NCBI GenBank assembly: GCA_030581615.1
Contig: JAKTTT010000043.1
Location: forward strand, 124,001 to 188,000
Origin: Alloascoidea africana
Lineage: Eukaryota > Ascomycota > Alloascoideomycetes > Alloascoideales > Alloascoideaceae
Direction of reading: 5' to 3'
DNA: 64,000 nucleotides
The position numbers and the translations under genes are program-made. This document shows, piece after piece, positions 32,792 through 43,461 of this stretch. Below the pieces are notes generated by a model, which saw only the letters and a list, made by a program, of their open reading frames with translations, did not search any database and was not told the origin of the DNA. Each line of letters begins with the position of its first letter. Position 1 is the stretch's first letter.

Positions 32792-35248
32792 CTAGAGCAA
32801 GTTTATGAACAGGAGGACGAGTCCATACAAAAGCGTGGTAGACCCGTGGATGTTGGCAGCTTGACCTGAGTAAGTGGATAAGGATGGGTACGCACTCTTA
32901 TCAGCAGTAAGAACCGAGGTTGCAATTGCTGGAATCGTAGAGCCTGCCTCTTCGGCCTCGCTGAGAGAAGTCGCAATGGGAGAGCCTGCTAATGAGAGCC
33001 CTGCAATTGTCAATGAGCCACCAACTTCAGTCTCCGATCCAGATCCTGAATCTGAATCGCCGGATTCGCCGCCAGCCTCCGGAGTGTCGTCCGGAATACC
33101 CGAGACGGAAGAGTCGGAACCGGAGTCGGAACCGGAACCTGGACCACCGAACGCAGAAACTGGTTCGGCGTCTGTCGCATCGGGAACATCAGCAACGGTA
33201 GATGCGCTAGCAGTAGGCAATGGAGTCGTAATTAACAAGCCACCAGGTCCGGACTCAGAAGTAGAAGTAGCTTCAGAATTAGAACCAGATGCCACGGAAA
33301 CGTCTTCTTCTGATGATACTGTCTCTGAAGGTATTGAGGTAGTGTCGGTTGTGTCGGGCCCTGAAAACGCTTCAAGTCCACCTTCTTCAGAGCCAGAAGT
33401 GGTGCTCGAATCGGATGAAGACTCGGACTCAGGCACAGTTTCTGGAGTAGACTCGGATTCGGAACCCGTGCCGGAGCCAGAGTCAGAAGCTCCAGATCCA
33501 CCAGATACAGATACCGAGTCTGAGGATTCTGTCGCTCCAATTGCTGTTTCTGTTTCTGTGTCTGGAGCAACAATTGTAGAAGAGGCAGTGCCAGCGATGG
33601 GAGAAGGAGTTGTAATTAACAATCCTTCAGGAACAGAGTCCGAGTCAAATGCAGAAACTGAGTCTGATGACTCTACTGCTTCAGCTGCTGTTTCTGTTCC
33701 TGTGTCTGGAGACGCGATGGTGGGAGAAGCAGCATTAGGAACGGCCTCAGGTTCGGAAACTTCAGGTTCTCCAAACACAGAAACTGGGTCCGGGGATTCA
33801 ACAGCTCCAGTTGCTGTTTCTGGAACAGCAGCTGTGGAGGAGGCAGCACCGAGAACGGGAAAAGAGCTTGCAATTGGTAATCCCTCTGGAGCAGATATCG
33901 ATTCGGGCTCAGAGTCCGAAACTCCAGATCCACCAAATACAGAAACCGAGTCTGAGGATTCGACCACTTCAGCTGCTGCTGTTGTTGCTTCTGTCTCCGG
34001 ATCAGTGGCAGTGGGAGAAGCGGCACCAGGAACTGGAGAAGGAGTTGTTATTAACAAACCTTCAGGCGCAGGTGCAGATTCAGATTCAGATTCAGAGTCA
34101 GGTTCAGAAACTTCAGGCTCGCCAAACACAGAAACCGACTCTGAGGATTCTACTTCTCCAGCTGTTGTTTCTGTCTCGGGAGTAACTGCTGTAGGAGAAG
34201 CAGCGCCGGGAGCAGGAGAAGGTGTTGTATTCAGCAAACCTTCAGGCTCATCGGGTTCAGAGTCAGAAGAAATTTCAGAATCAGGTTGGGAGATGGGTTC
34301 AGATTCGGGCTGAGGACTCGAATCACCGGATTCATCAAAGACTGGAACCGAGCTCGATGACTCTGCGGCTGCCTCTACGACTGCCTCAGTAGGCGTATCA
34401 GCATCTGGAGAAGGAGTTGTTATTAACACGCCCTCAGGCACAGAATCCGGTTCTGATTCCGATTCAGTGGCATCAGAACCAGGGCTGCTTTCAGAAGTGG
34501 TTGGGGCATCAGTAGCGATTCCTCTATCCCCAGTATTGTCTTCAGGCTCTGGGAGCGAGGCATCTGGAGTTGAGGTAGCTTGGGGAGTAGACTCGTCGAG
34601 AGATTGAGACTCTGCAGTCTCCTGCGAGCCTTCTCTTGGCGAATCCTCCGAAGAGCTGGTAGAGTCGTCCTCGTTCTCACTTGAGGATGGCTCTGGCTCC
34701 ACTTCTACTTTAGCCGTTCCAATTGCAGAGGACGGCGTGTTCTGGGTCTGACCTCTGTCTTGTGTTTGGACCGGGAGAGAGGTGGTCTCGACGACCAAAC
34801 TGGGAACTGTGCAGGGGCAGTTTGTTACGGTTATGGGCCCTGCAGTAGTCGCGGTGTAGGTTTCACCGTTGGTCTCGAAAGACGTTGGGGCAGGACAGTA
34901 GGTTGTGTACTCGGTCACCACGGCATTGGTCAAGGTGGTGTAGGTGTAAGTGATGTACGACTCGTCAGGTTTCAGGACCGTTGTTTTGGTGACTTTGGCG
35001 TCAATTGTGCAAGGGCAGTCCGTGATGGTGAGGGTCGTGCCGGTAGTGACGGTATAGGTCTTGGTGCCATGTGTGAAAGAAGTTGGAGTGGGACAGTACG
35101 TGGTGTACTCGGTGACGACGGTGGATTCCGTGATCACGTAGGTGTGTGTGGACCAGGGCGAGGAGTCGTTTCTGAAGAGGACGCCCAGAGAGTTTCCTGG
35201 AAACAGGAGGAAGACCAGGAAGAATGCTTGATGTAGTAGCGTTTTCAT
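32792..35248 (-). CDS. Large GPI-anchored cell-wall protein with two Sed1 modules
   Basis: 818 residues from the ATG at 35246-35248, which opens a signal peptide (MKTLLHQAFFLVFLLFPGNS). The frame extends 90 codons upstream but without a signal, so I reject that start. Two Sed1 modules: residues about 42-82 (Cys52, 78, 80) and 109-148 (Cys118, 144, 146), each with VVTEYTTYCP and a CPCT end, as in yeast Sed1 which also has two. Then over 600 residues of Ser/Glu/Pro/Asp-rich stalk containing about seven degenerate units built on PEGLLITTPSP and ESSDSVSVFG. The C-terminus is hydrophobic (STTLLYGLVLLFINLL), a GPI signal. The long acidic stalk is far longer than in Sed1; an adhesin-like role is possible. 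Long open frames on the other strand are by-products of the repeat codon pattern. Confidence 0.85.
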   Translation of the reverse strand: MKTLLHQAFFLVFLLFPGNSLGVLFRNDSSPWSTHTYVITESTVVTEYTTYCPTPTSFTHGTKTYTVTTGTTLTITDCPCTIDAKVTKTTVLKPDESYITYTYTTLTNAVVTEYTTYCPAPTSFETNGETYTATTAGPITVTNCPCTVPSLVVETTSLPVQTQDRGQTQNTPSSAIGTAKVEVEPEPSSSENEDDSTSSSEDSPREGSQETAESQSLDESTPQATSTPDASLPEPEDNTGDRGIATDAPTTSESSPGSDATESESEPDSVPEGVLITTPSPDADTPTEAVVEAAAESSSSVPVFDESGDSSPQPESEPISQPDSEISSDSEPDEPEGLLNTTPSPAPGAASPTAVTPETETTAGEVESSESVSVFGEPEVSEPDSESESESAPAPEGLLITTPSPVPGAASPTATDPETEATTAAAEVVESSDSVSVFGGSGVSDSEPESISAPEGLPIASSFPVLGAASSTAAVPETATGAVESPDPVSVFGEPEVSEPEAVPNAASPTIASPDTGTETAAEAVESSDSVSAFDSDSVPEGLLITTPSPIAGTASSTIVAPDTETETAIGATESSDSVSVSGGSGASDSGSGTGSESESTPETVPESESSSDSSTTSGSEEGGLEAFSGPDTTDTTSIPSETVSSEEDVSVASGSNSEATSTSESGPGGLLITTPLPTASASTVADVPDATDAEPVSAFGGPGSGSDSGSDSSVSGIPDDTPEAGGESGDSDSGSGSETEVGGSLTIAGLSLAGSPIATSLSEAEEAGSTIPAIATSVLTADKSAYPSLSTYSGQAANIHGSTTLLYGLVLLFINLL

Positions 35249-38200
35249 CTGATCTGGTCCAGTATCTAGCAACGGTGTGGAGGTTAAGCCAGGAGCTTGC
35301 GATGAGATGAGAAGATCTAGGAACTGGGAGCTAAGCGAACGAAAATGGGAGGAAAAGGAGCCGATTGGGCAAGGGTGATTGCAGTAGATACAAGAAAGCT
35401 GGTGCTGGATATCTGGGGTGGATATTGGCACATATTTATAGAGAAGTTCGATTCGAGAGCACAACGGCTGATCGCTGATCGATTGAATCTCGGGAGAAGA
35501 GCAGCGAGAGCACACCATCCAGATCCAGCAGCGAGAGCAGAGGTCGATGGATCAGCGGCTGGCTCGGAGGGCCTGGGAATCGATTCGGCGGCACTTATTT
35601 GCCAGCGCCAGCGCCAACGGCTTACCGAACTTCTTACCTCCTCCGTTCAGCAGCCACAGATCCGTGAGCTACTTACGGGCCTGTGTTTGTTCTGATTTTG
35701 GGACTGTTTTGCCAGGTTTGTTGGTGGTTGACAGCTCGAGAGACCGTTGGGGAAGAAGAGCCGGCGCGTGTTCGAATTGTTCGCAAGAGAAGCGAAGCCT
35801 CTCTGCTTCGATCGCGATGACGACAATTGCCAATTGCAGCGGCAAGTGGTGACAAACCGCCGATCGCAAGACCACTTGTGTTCCCTTTGTGCCGTGGAAC
35901 GATCTTGAAGAACAGGCGTTTCTTGAACACGAACAAGAACAAGAACATGTTCAGGAAGTGTTGAGCATCTTCTTGTTTTCCTGTGTTTCTGATCCTTGGC
36001 ACTTGGGTAATGTCCTATCTGCTGTGTATTTGCTTGAATTTACGTTTGTTATCGCATCGCAGTCCATACTCGGCTTGTACCTCTAGTTCAACCTCTAGTT
36101 CAGGTTCAACTTCAGGTCCCAGTATTGCTTCTGCAGAGATCTACCAAGATATGCCTGAGAGACACACATGATGCACTTTGGACGTGTGCTCCTTTTTCTC
36201 GCTTCGTTCCATCTTCTCAGCGAAAACCTGTCAACACCCGTCTCCGTATCTGGCTCCAGAATCTTGTCTCAAATGACAAGAATAGGAGTGCTCATTAAAA
36301 TGAGAAAGGAACCTTTGTTTTTTTCCTATTCTAGTTGTCTAATCTACAAATCATTGACGATTTCCCAATAGCGGCTATATGAGATATGCACCTTGGTCGA
36401 ATCTGGAATCTCTGTAAAGAAAAACGCCATGGCAGGATACCTACTGTACGCATTGCCTCTCTATCTCCCTATGCCAATTGAGAAGTAGCAATGTTGAGAA
36501 AGAAAAAAACATACAAAGCAACTAAATTTCATCATCTTTTCATTCCAATCTAGGTTGAAAATGAATGAATTTTGACCAAAGCGGGAACATCTAAACACTA
36601 AAAGAGGCAAATGGAAAATAGAAAATAGAATATGGAAAAATCCAACATACTAGGATAACGTATGCTTGCATGTAGTTTTGCAAAAATATTCATAACTAGT
36701 TCGTGAGAATCTTTAAGAGCTATTGATTTATCCGTAAATTTTCCAAGCCTACTAAAATGATGAGTATTGGATAATGCGCGTGAATCAAAAAACCCAAAAG
36801 AAAATCAACTTGGAAAAAACACAAAATGAATATGAACATTCCTACTGGTTAATATTCCCTTTGTCGGGAATAAACATGGAAAAAGGGAGAAATACAATAA
36901 GTAATTTACAAATGTTCAATATGAAAATGAAAGAAAATGCGAGCCTCCTTCGAAATTTACATAGCATCATCATGGGTTCTAGGACAAGGTATATGGGACT
37001 TGGAACTATCACAGACTATGCTAGCAAACCCCGAGTAAGGATCAAGAAAAGAACCCTATGAGGGTGGACTGATAGATTCGCGACGCATCGTTCTATATCC
37101 TGCTCAGCATTGTTGAGAAAAGGTCATTGAAAAATAAAATGAGCTCAAAGCGTTGGAAAATGGACTGTTCAGTCAATGCCCCTATCGTTTTACTCCTAAG
37201 GAGTAGGGACACCAGGATCAGCCATTATGGTGATGATCGCTTGACATAACCAATGCTCTTCGTCCGCATCATTTTTATCCTCCTTAAGCCGAAAATGGTT
37301 TGGTCTGTCCGGGCGTTATCGAAAACCGCTTACGTAGATAAGCAAAGCCGCACCATCCAGTGATCATTTAAACCCGCGGATTATAAAGCTCCATATAGAC
37401 CATTCTTGCAAATAAAGCACGTATCACTAGCCCTTTTTTCTTTTTTGTTGTTTGTGTGAAGTTTTAATCCTTTTTCATAAACAGATCAACTACCACACGG
37501 ATTCAACACAATCACAAACAATTCTGTATCGCTCTAATCTAAACATTTGTGAAACCCATACACTGTAGAAAGTCTCAGAGAGAATTCAACTAGAGGGATT
37601 CCTCTACTGAAATTTCAACAGGTTTAATCCTTTAGATTAAACATAACACTATGACCAATCTATTTGGAAACTTCATTTGAGAACTAAAAGAGAGATATGA
37701 GAGTATATATTGATTGATCACTACCTCATCAGTTCATATTTCTCAGTTGAGTATACATTCTCATTGCCACCAGGACGATAAACCTATGTTCTGTGCCATG
37801 CATGATACTAACCAAAAGAAGATATTGTAGAATCATCATCATAACATTTTAACAAGTAAATTGTCAACGATGACTTACCATTGTTTTCTCTATTCCACTT
37901 TAAGATAATTAAGCTCAGTCCCTTTAAAGCATACGAAATTGTTAAAATCAAAGGCTTATTCGAAAAAGGAAACATTTCGAAGGAATACTGTCCGTTTTCT
38001 GAGACACAGGTACAAAGAATCAAGAATTAATGTTCAAAATAATTGTACCCTGGTCTAAAGTTTCTTCAGTTTATTTATTCTGAGATAAAGGGTTTACCTG
38101 ATACACAGGGTATATGATACAATCGATCGACCCAGAGATTTCATACTTAACAGAAACAGTACATCCTTTTGGAACTAGTTTTCATATTGGGAGCGTCAAT

Positions 38201-40590
38201 TGATATAGATAGAGCAGATCCCAGGTAGACATAAGTCTAATGGTTTCTAAATGTAAAATCTTTTACAATCTCCTTAATTAAGATATCTCGAACAATAAGA
38301 AAAGGTCCGTAGCGTTCTTGTGAATCAGATCCATGTTAACTTTCAATGATCTAAGACCTTTTCTCATAATATCTTGACACCTTGTGCTTATCAAAGACAG
38401 ATTATATCACTATTACGATTATTATTGAGAATATCTTGCCCATAAGATTCCTAAGCGTTTAGAGAGTATACAATACCAGTAAGATGATTGGATATTTCAT
38501 AGAGACACGGTAACGCTAACATCTAAAATCCACCTATGAAAGCGGGGCAACAACATAAACTCAAAATCTATATATTCCATCTCATCTCCAAGCCTGCCAT
38601 GAACAAATAGAAAAATATTTTTAGTTTACTGTTTTTCAAGACCCTACGAAAAGAGTAATAGACCCACTTTGTTCCAAGCTATTTTGCTTCATCCAAGTCA
38701 AAAAAACAACAGTGTTCATGCTTGTTCACTTGGCCAAGACTGCCGGAAAAAGAAATAAAAATTACGTGTTGATTTCCGGTCATCATGAGGCTCCGAAAGC
38801 ATTGGCAATGAAAAAAAAAAAATGCCGTGGGCAAAAGTCAATGGGATCATCATTAATAAAAAAGTGCCATTCAGAATGGTAAATCGGAGGTCATTAAATT
38901 TTTCCTTACTCGTGTGTTTTCCCTCTTTTCCATGATAAAGATCTTTCAAACACTTGAGTTAATTGGCGGGTTGAAACAGGATAACCAACAACATAAAAAC
39001 ACTGTGGGTTGACACGGCATCAAATAGAGTTAAGGTTTTTCAAATAGTGTTATCAAGCAAATGTAATCTCCCCTTTTTCCTTTCTTGTTCCGCCACATAA
39101 ATCAAAATGATGTTGGTCCAGGTACTGTACTTGGACGCCAGGAAAAAACCAAGCTTTTACAAAAACAGGCCCTCAAAAGTTTCCATCAAACTAAATCCAA
39201 CTCTTTTCTGAATTTTTTTTTCCTCTCCTTTTCTTTTGGATCTTCAGATGGAAGATAGATGTTGAGTCCGACGACGTAAAGATAAGCAAATTTTATAGTC
39301 CAGAAGCTAAAGGTTAAATATCGTTATCAAGGTTTTCCTTTCTATTTGAGCCACTGCTCTTTTTCTTTTTCACAGCCCCTAATTAAGAGCCAAACTACAT
39401 AGATGATCCGCAATTAAGGTGTTTCTGTCACTGCAAATATGAAAAGTATAGAATGCACGATAACGCCACCCCCAAAGATTCCACAGTGGTCCTTTCTTCA
39501 CAGTCCACACACATTAGAAAAACCAACTTAGAAGACTTTACGTAGAATGAGTTAATGATGAATGGAACAGTTCGTCCATCATAATGTGGAACGGAAGCTA
39601 ATAAAGTTATCGAAATGGGCCTTAAACCCTCTAGTTCGAAACTCAAAAATCCCTCACCCCCTGTTGTGGAGTAGATTTGTCCTATGTCTCCCCATCAAAA
39701 CTGGACCTGGAAAAAACTTCAATGCCCAGCCCGTCCCAAACGTAAATGTTCCTTCCCAGTTAATGTTGACATGAAGAACGAGAGAAAAAATAAAGCTTTC
39801 ATGTTACCAGAGGACAGGTCAGGTCAATGGCCAGTGGTTCAAAATACTCCTCCTCTACTCATTCACGGGACAATTGATCCTGTTTGCCAAGATAGGTAGA
39901 TTAACATCACAATGCCTCGTCATAAGCTTGCTTCGAAAAAAAAATAAAAAACATCGAGTCACACTACATTCATGATTCAAATTGGAACAATTTCAATTAC
40001 AAAAAAAGAGAACATTTTAAGGAAGCTTCGCTGTCAAAAGGCAAAGAGTGACAAGACCCCGAATAAAGGGTCCTTTTGTAGAAATTTCTGCACAACAAGT
40101 ATGCTTCGGGAAGTATCAGATATCCCTGCAAGTTTATTTTTGAGGATATCTCATGTCTCCTTGCTCAGGCATTCTGTTTCCCCTTCATTTTTTTTTCCTA
40201 GTATGCCTGGCTTCTCCTATATATACTGTGAAACAAGAAAGAAATGAGAGCTGCGAATTAAGGATTGGTCTTAGAGGTATATACATTTTTGACTTGCATG
40301 AGGCACATACGAATGGCTTATCTGCTTTAGACCTTAATTCTAGATTTAGCAAATGCGTCTACCAATAGCGCATGAGAATTCATGGTTGGAGTCGCCGTAT
40401 CATAGTGTTTTACATCTCGTAAAAGGCTTGGTGTTATCAATCTGAAGATTGTAACAGAGACCCTTAAAATGGAATGCTAGCGCTCTTCTTCCTTCTCTTC
40501 TTTTTTCCACCCCCCATCCAGGACGTTTTTGGCTCAGAAATCTACCCTTTTCCCCTCCACACCAATTAATTTCCTAGTGCTGTTCCCAAA
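35249..40590. other. 5.3 kb gene-free interval (divergent promoters)
   Basis: Separates the minus-strand wall protein from the plus-strand permease. I find no conserved protein, tRNA or rRNA on either strand. 35250-35850 is GC-richer and probably the wall-protein promoter. 37180-37440 is locally GC-richer with a 13-bp hairpin (ACTCCTAAGGAGT), a near-palindromic GCTTACGTAGATAAGC and an ATTATAAAG TATA-like site, but no long frame follows. From 37600 to 40400 the DNA is AT-rich and featureless to my reading. Confidence 0.5.
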
Positions 40591-42348
40591 ATGTCGCTAC
40601 CAGTACAAAAAGATATCGTTCCGGATGATACGAAAAAGGAATTTCAACAGTCGACAACTTCCGAGCCCTCTGATGTCCTGTATGGAGAGGAGAAAAAAGT
40701 AGGCAAGTTCCAAGGATTCCTGGATTCGTTCAAGCCATATGAGTATGCGGCTATTGATCCGAATCTCTCGGACAGAGAAAAGCAAATCATAATGTCCCAG
40801 GCCTCACCATTGCAGAGAAAGCTGAAAAACCGTCACATTCAGATGATTGCAATTGGTGGTGCTATTGGTACTGGTTTGTTTATTGGTTCAGGCTCTGCTC
40901 TGGCTAAAGGTGGGCCTGCAGGTATTCTCATTGCATGGATTTTGATTGGAATCATGATTTTCTGTACCGTCCATGCTCTTGGTGAACTTTCCGTTACGTT
41001 TCCTATTGCAGGTGCATTTGCCGAATTTTCGAACAGATTTCTATCTCCTTCATGGGGTTTTGCAATGGGATGGAATTATGCTTTGCAATGGCTGGTTGTG
41101 CTTCCATTGGAACTTGTAGCTGCCTCAATTACAATCGGCTTTTGGGACTCCACGATTAATCCGGTGGCTTGGGTGGCTATCTTTTATGTTCTGATTGTGT
41201 TTATCAATCTTTTCGGTGTTAAAGGTTATGGTGAAGCAGAATTCATCTTCTCCACTATCAAAGTCATTGCGGTCATTGGATTTATTATTCTTGGTGTTGT
41301 TCTCGTTTGTGGCGGTGGTCCCAAGGGTGGCTACATTGGTGCTAGTCACTGGCATAAACCTGGAGCCTTTTCCAACAGCTTTAAAGGTGTGTGTGCTGTT
41401 TTCGTCACTGCGGCTTTTTCATTCGCAGGCACTGAGTTGGTTGGTCTTGCTGCTTCTGAAACTGCAAACCCAAGAAAGGCTCTACCAAAGGCAACAAAGC
41501 AGGTATTCTGGAGAATTACTCTTTTCTATATCATTTCTCTGTTCCTCATTGGTCTGCTAGTACCCTATGATGATGAACGTCTCACTGGTGGATCAAGCTC
41601 CTACGACGCTTCTGCTTCTCCATTTGTTATCGCAATTCGAAATGCCGGAATCAAAGTTCTCCCTTCAATCATGAACGTCGTTGTCATGATTGCTGTTCTT
41701 TCCGTAGCCAATTCTTCCGTCTTTGGTTGCTCTAGAACACTGGCTTCCCTTGCAACCAATGGTCAAGCTCCTAAGATTGTTGGATACATTGATCGTTCTG
41801 GAAGACCTCTTGTTGCCACAGGCATCACACTCATCTTTGGATTATTGTGTTTTGTCAGTGCCAGTGATAAACAGGGAGACGTTTTCGACTGGCTCCTTGC
41901 TCTTTCTGGTCTTTCTTCTATCTTCACATGGGGTTCTATCTGTGCTTGCCATCTTCGATTTAGATACGTCTTGAAGTCGAGAGGACGTGGAACAGATGAA
42001 TTGGCTTTTACATCTCAGGCTGGTGTCATTGGTTCTGTTTTTGGTCTTGTCTTGAACATTTTGATTTTGGTTGCTCAGTTCTGGATCGCCCTGTTCCCAC
42101 TTGGAGGAAAGCCTGATGCAGCAGATTTCTTCAAAGCTTACCTTGCCGCTCCAGTGGTCTTTGCTTTCTACTTCTTTTACAAAATATGGAAAAAGGAGAA
42201 GCAAATGTGGGTTCCTACCTCTGAGTGTGACATTGACAATGGAAGAAGAGAGTTTGATTTAGACCTTCTGAAACAAGAAATTGCAGAAGAAAAAGCTTTT
42301 ATCCAAAGCAAGCCCTTCTGGTATCGCACATACAGATTCTGGTGTTGA
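40591..42348 (+). CDS. Amino-acid permease, YAT/Gap1-like
   Basis: Plasma-membrane proton-coupled amino-acid importer. 585 residues. A cytosolic head (about 1-80) with Lys residues suited to ubiquitin control, then KLKNRHIQMIAIGGAIGTGLF, the TM1 signature of the fungal permease family. Next come GELSVTFPIAGAFAEF, the AGTELVGLAASETANPRKALPKA block with the Glu conserved in this family, and the SVANSSVFGCSRTLASLA motif. The very C-terminus FWYRTYRFWC ends in the family's palmitoylated FWC. The overall pattern fits a general permease (Gap1) but substrate range is inferred. The 5.3 kb upstream gap leaves room for complex nitrogen regulation. Confidence 0.88.
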   Translation: MSLPVQKDIVPDDTKKEFQQSTTSEPSDVLYGEEKKVGKFQGFLDSFKPYEYAAIDPNLSDREKQIIMSQASPLQRKLKNRHIQMIAIGGAIGTGLFIGSGSALAKGGPAGILIAWILIGIMIFCTVHALGELSVTFPIAGAFAEFSNRFLSPSWGFAMGWNYALQWLVVLPLELVAASITIGFWDSTINPVAWVAIFYVLIVFINLFGVKGYGEAEFIFSTIKVIAVIGFIILGVVLVCGGGPKGGYIGASHWHKPGAFSNSFKGVCAVFVTAAFSFAGTELVGLAASETANPRKALPKATKQVFWRITLFYIISLFLIGLLVPYDDERLTGGSSSYDASASPFVIAIRNAGIKVLPSIMNVVVMIAVLSVANSSVFGCSRTLASLATNGQAPKIVGYIDRSGRPLVATGITLIFGLLCFVSASDKQGDVFDWLLALSGLSSIFTWGSICACHLRFRYVLKSRGRGTDELAFTSQAGVIGSVFGLVLNILILVAQFWIALFPLGGKPDAADFFKAYLAAPVVFAFYFFYKIWKKEKQMWVPTSECDIDNGRREFDLDLLKQEIAEEKAFIQSKPFWYRTYRFWC

Positions 42349-43461
42349 AAACCAACAGACTGGACAGAACTGCTTTTCTTTTTCTTCCTTTGTGATTTTC
42401 TTTTTTAATGTGTTGGAGTAGTTGATGTTTTATTTATGTCGAATGTTCCCATTTTGTGCTCATCTTTGCAATGTAATTGAATCACTCTATGGAGGACGTG
42501 AAAAGTTTCGAAATATATAGGTCTTGAAGGAAAAGTTTTGATAAAGCAGGGAACTCTGATTCTAATCAGCGATTGGAATTCTCATTCTAACTTGATTGAA
42601 CATCCCTCTCTATTGCACCGAATATTCTCTGATAAAATCATACTGCTGGTATATTGTCATAAAATCAATCCATTGTTCATTTGGTAGAGAAAAAAGTAGA
42701 GCGTGGAACCAGTATCATGGGGATTTTATCACCAGTTATGTTTACAGTAAATTGTGGCCATCTCTTTCGCCTCACTGGTGATATTGGACATAGTGGTATT
42801 AATAGGAAAGTGATTCCGTTTCTAATCTGTCTTATTTCTCTTCGAGTTATCATCAATCTACTCTGGGAAACCAATCTAATTGTACCTCGTTTTGTTTCAG
42901 ACGATCAGCAGATGTTTGCTATCTACTATCTGATTTCCACTGTTACTGTCCCAAGTCAGAAAACACGCGACTGGAAAAGGTTTAACAAGAATTGCAACTT
43001 CATAGACTGTAGGCAATAAGGGAAAATATCAATTCCACCTCTACCAGAACGACAACATCCAGCCCCCGGTATATGCAGCATTTCACAACTATGATGGAAC
43101 AACAATATCAGATAGTAAAAACCCCCAATTTGGTCGGAGAAATAGCATAAATAGCCTAGATTGCTCCCACGGATAAATCGTAGTCAGTGGTACAATTTTG
43201 CTCTTACAAGCATTGATCCTCAGTAAGCAGGGCCATGCAAGCGTACAAACAAGGTAACTCATCTTTTTTACTGATACATAGCTAGTACTTCTTAACTACG
43301 CACGAAAGCAAAACAAACACCTTGAGTTTGAGTTTCATTATAGAGTGGAGTGATTTTTGTTGAAAGATTAAACTAAGCGTTTTGGTAAACTAGAATATCC
43401 TTTACAGGAAAGCCATGAATTAAACACAGCATGATAAGGGAGGCAAGTCATTTGGGAATGT
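42349..43461. other. Convergent 3' intergenic region
   Basis: About 1.1 kb between the permease and the minus-strand Ser/Asp-rich wall protein. Short overlapping frames on both strands near 42680-43020 show no family resemblance. No gene called. Confidence 0.5.

Noticed and set aside
32874-34313. 479-codon open frame on the plus strand inside the large wall-protein gene
   Set aside because: Antisense to the Ser/Glu/Pro repeats. Its composition mirrors the repeat codons, it lacks domains, and the minus-strand reading has a signal peptide, Sed1 modules and a GPI signal.
35249-35518. 90-codon upstream extension of the large wall protein
   Set aside because: No signal peptide there; the signal begins at the ATG at 35246-35248.
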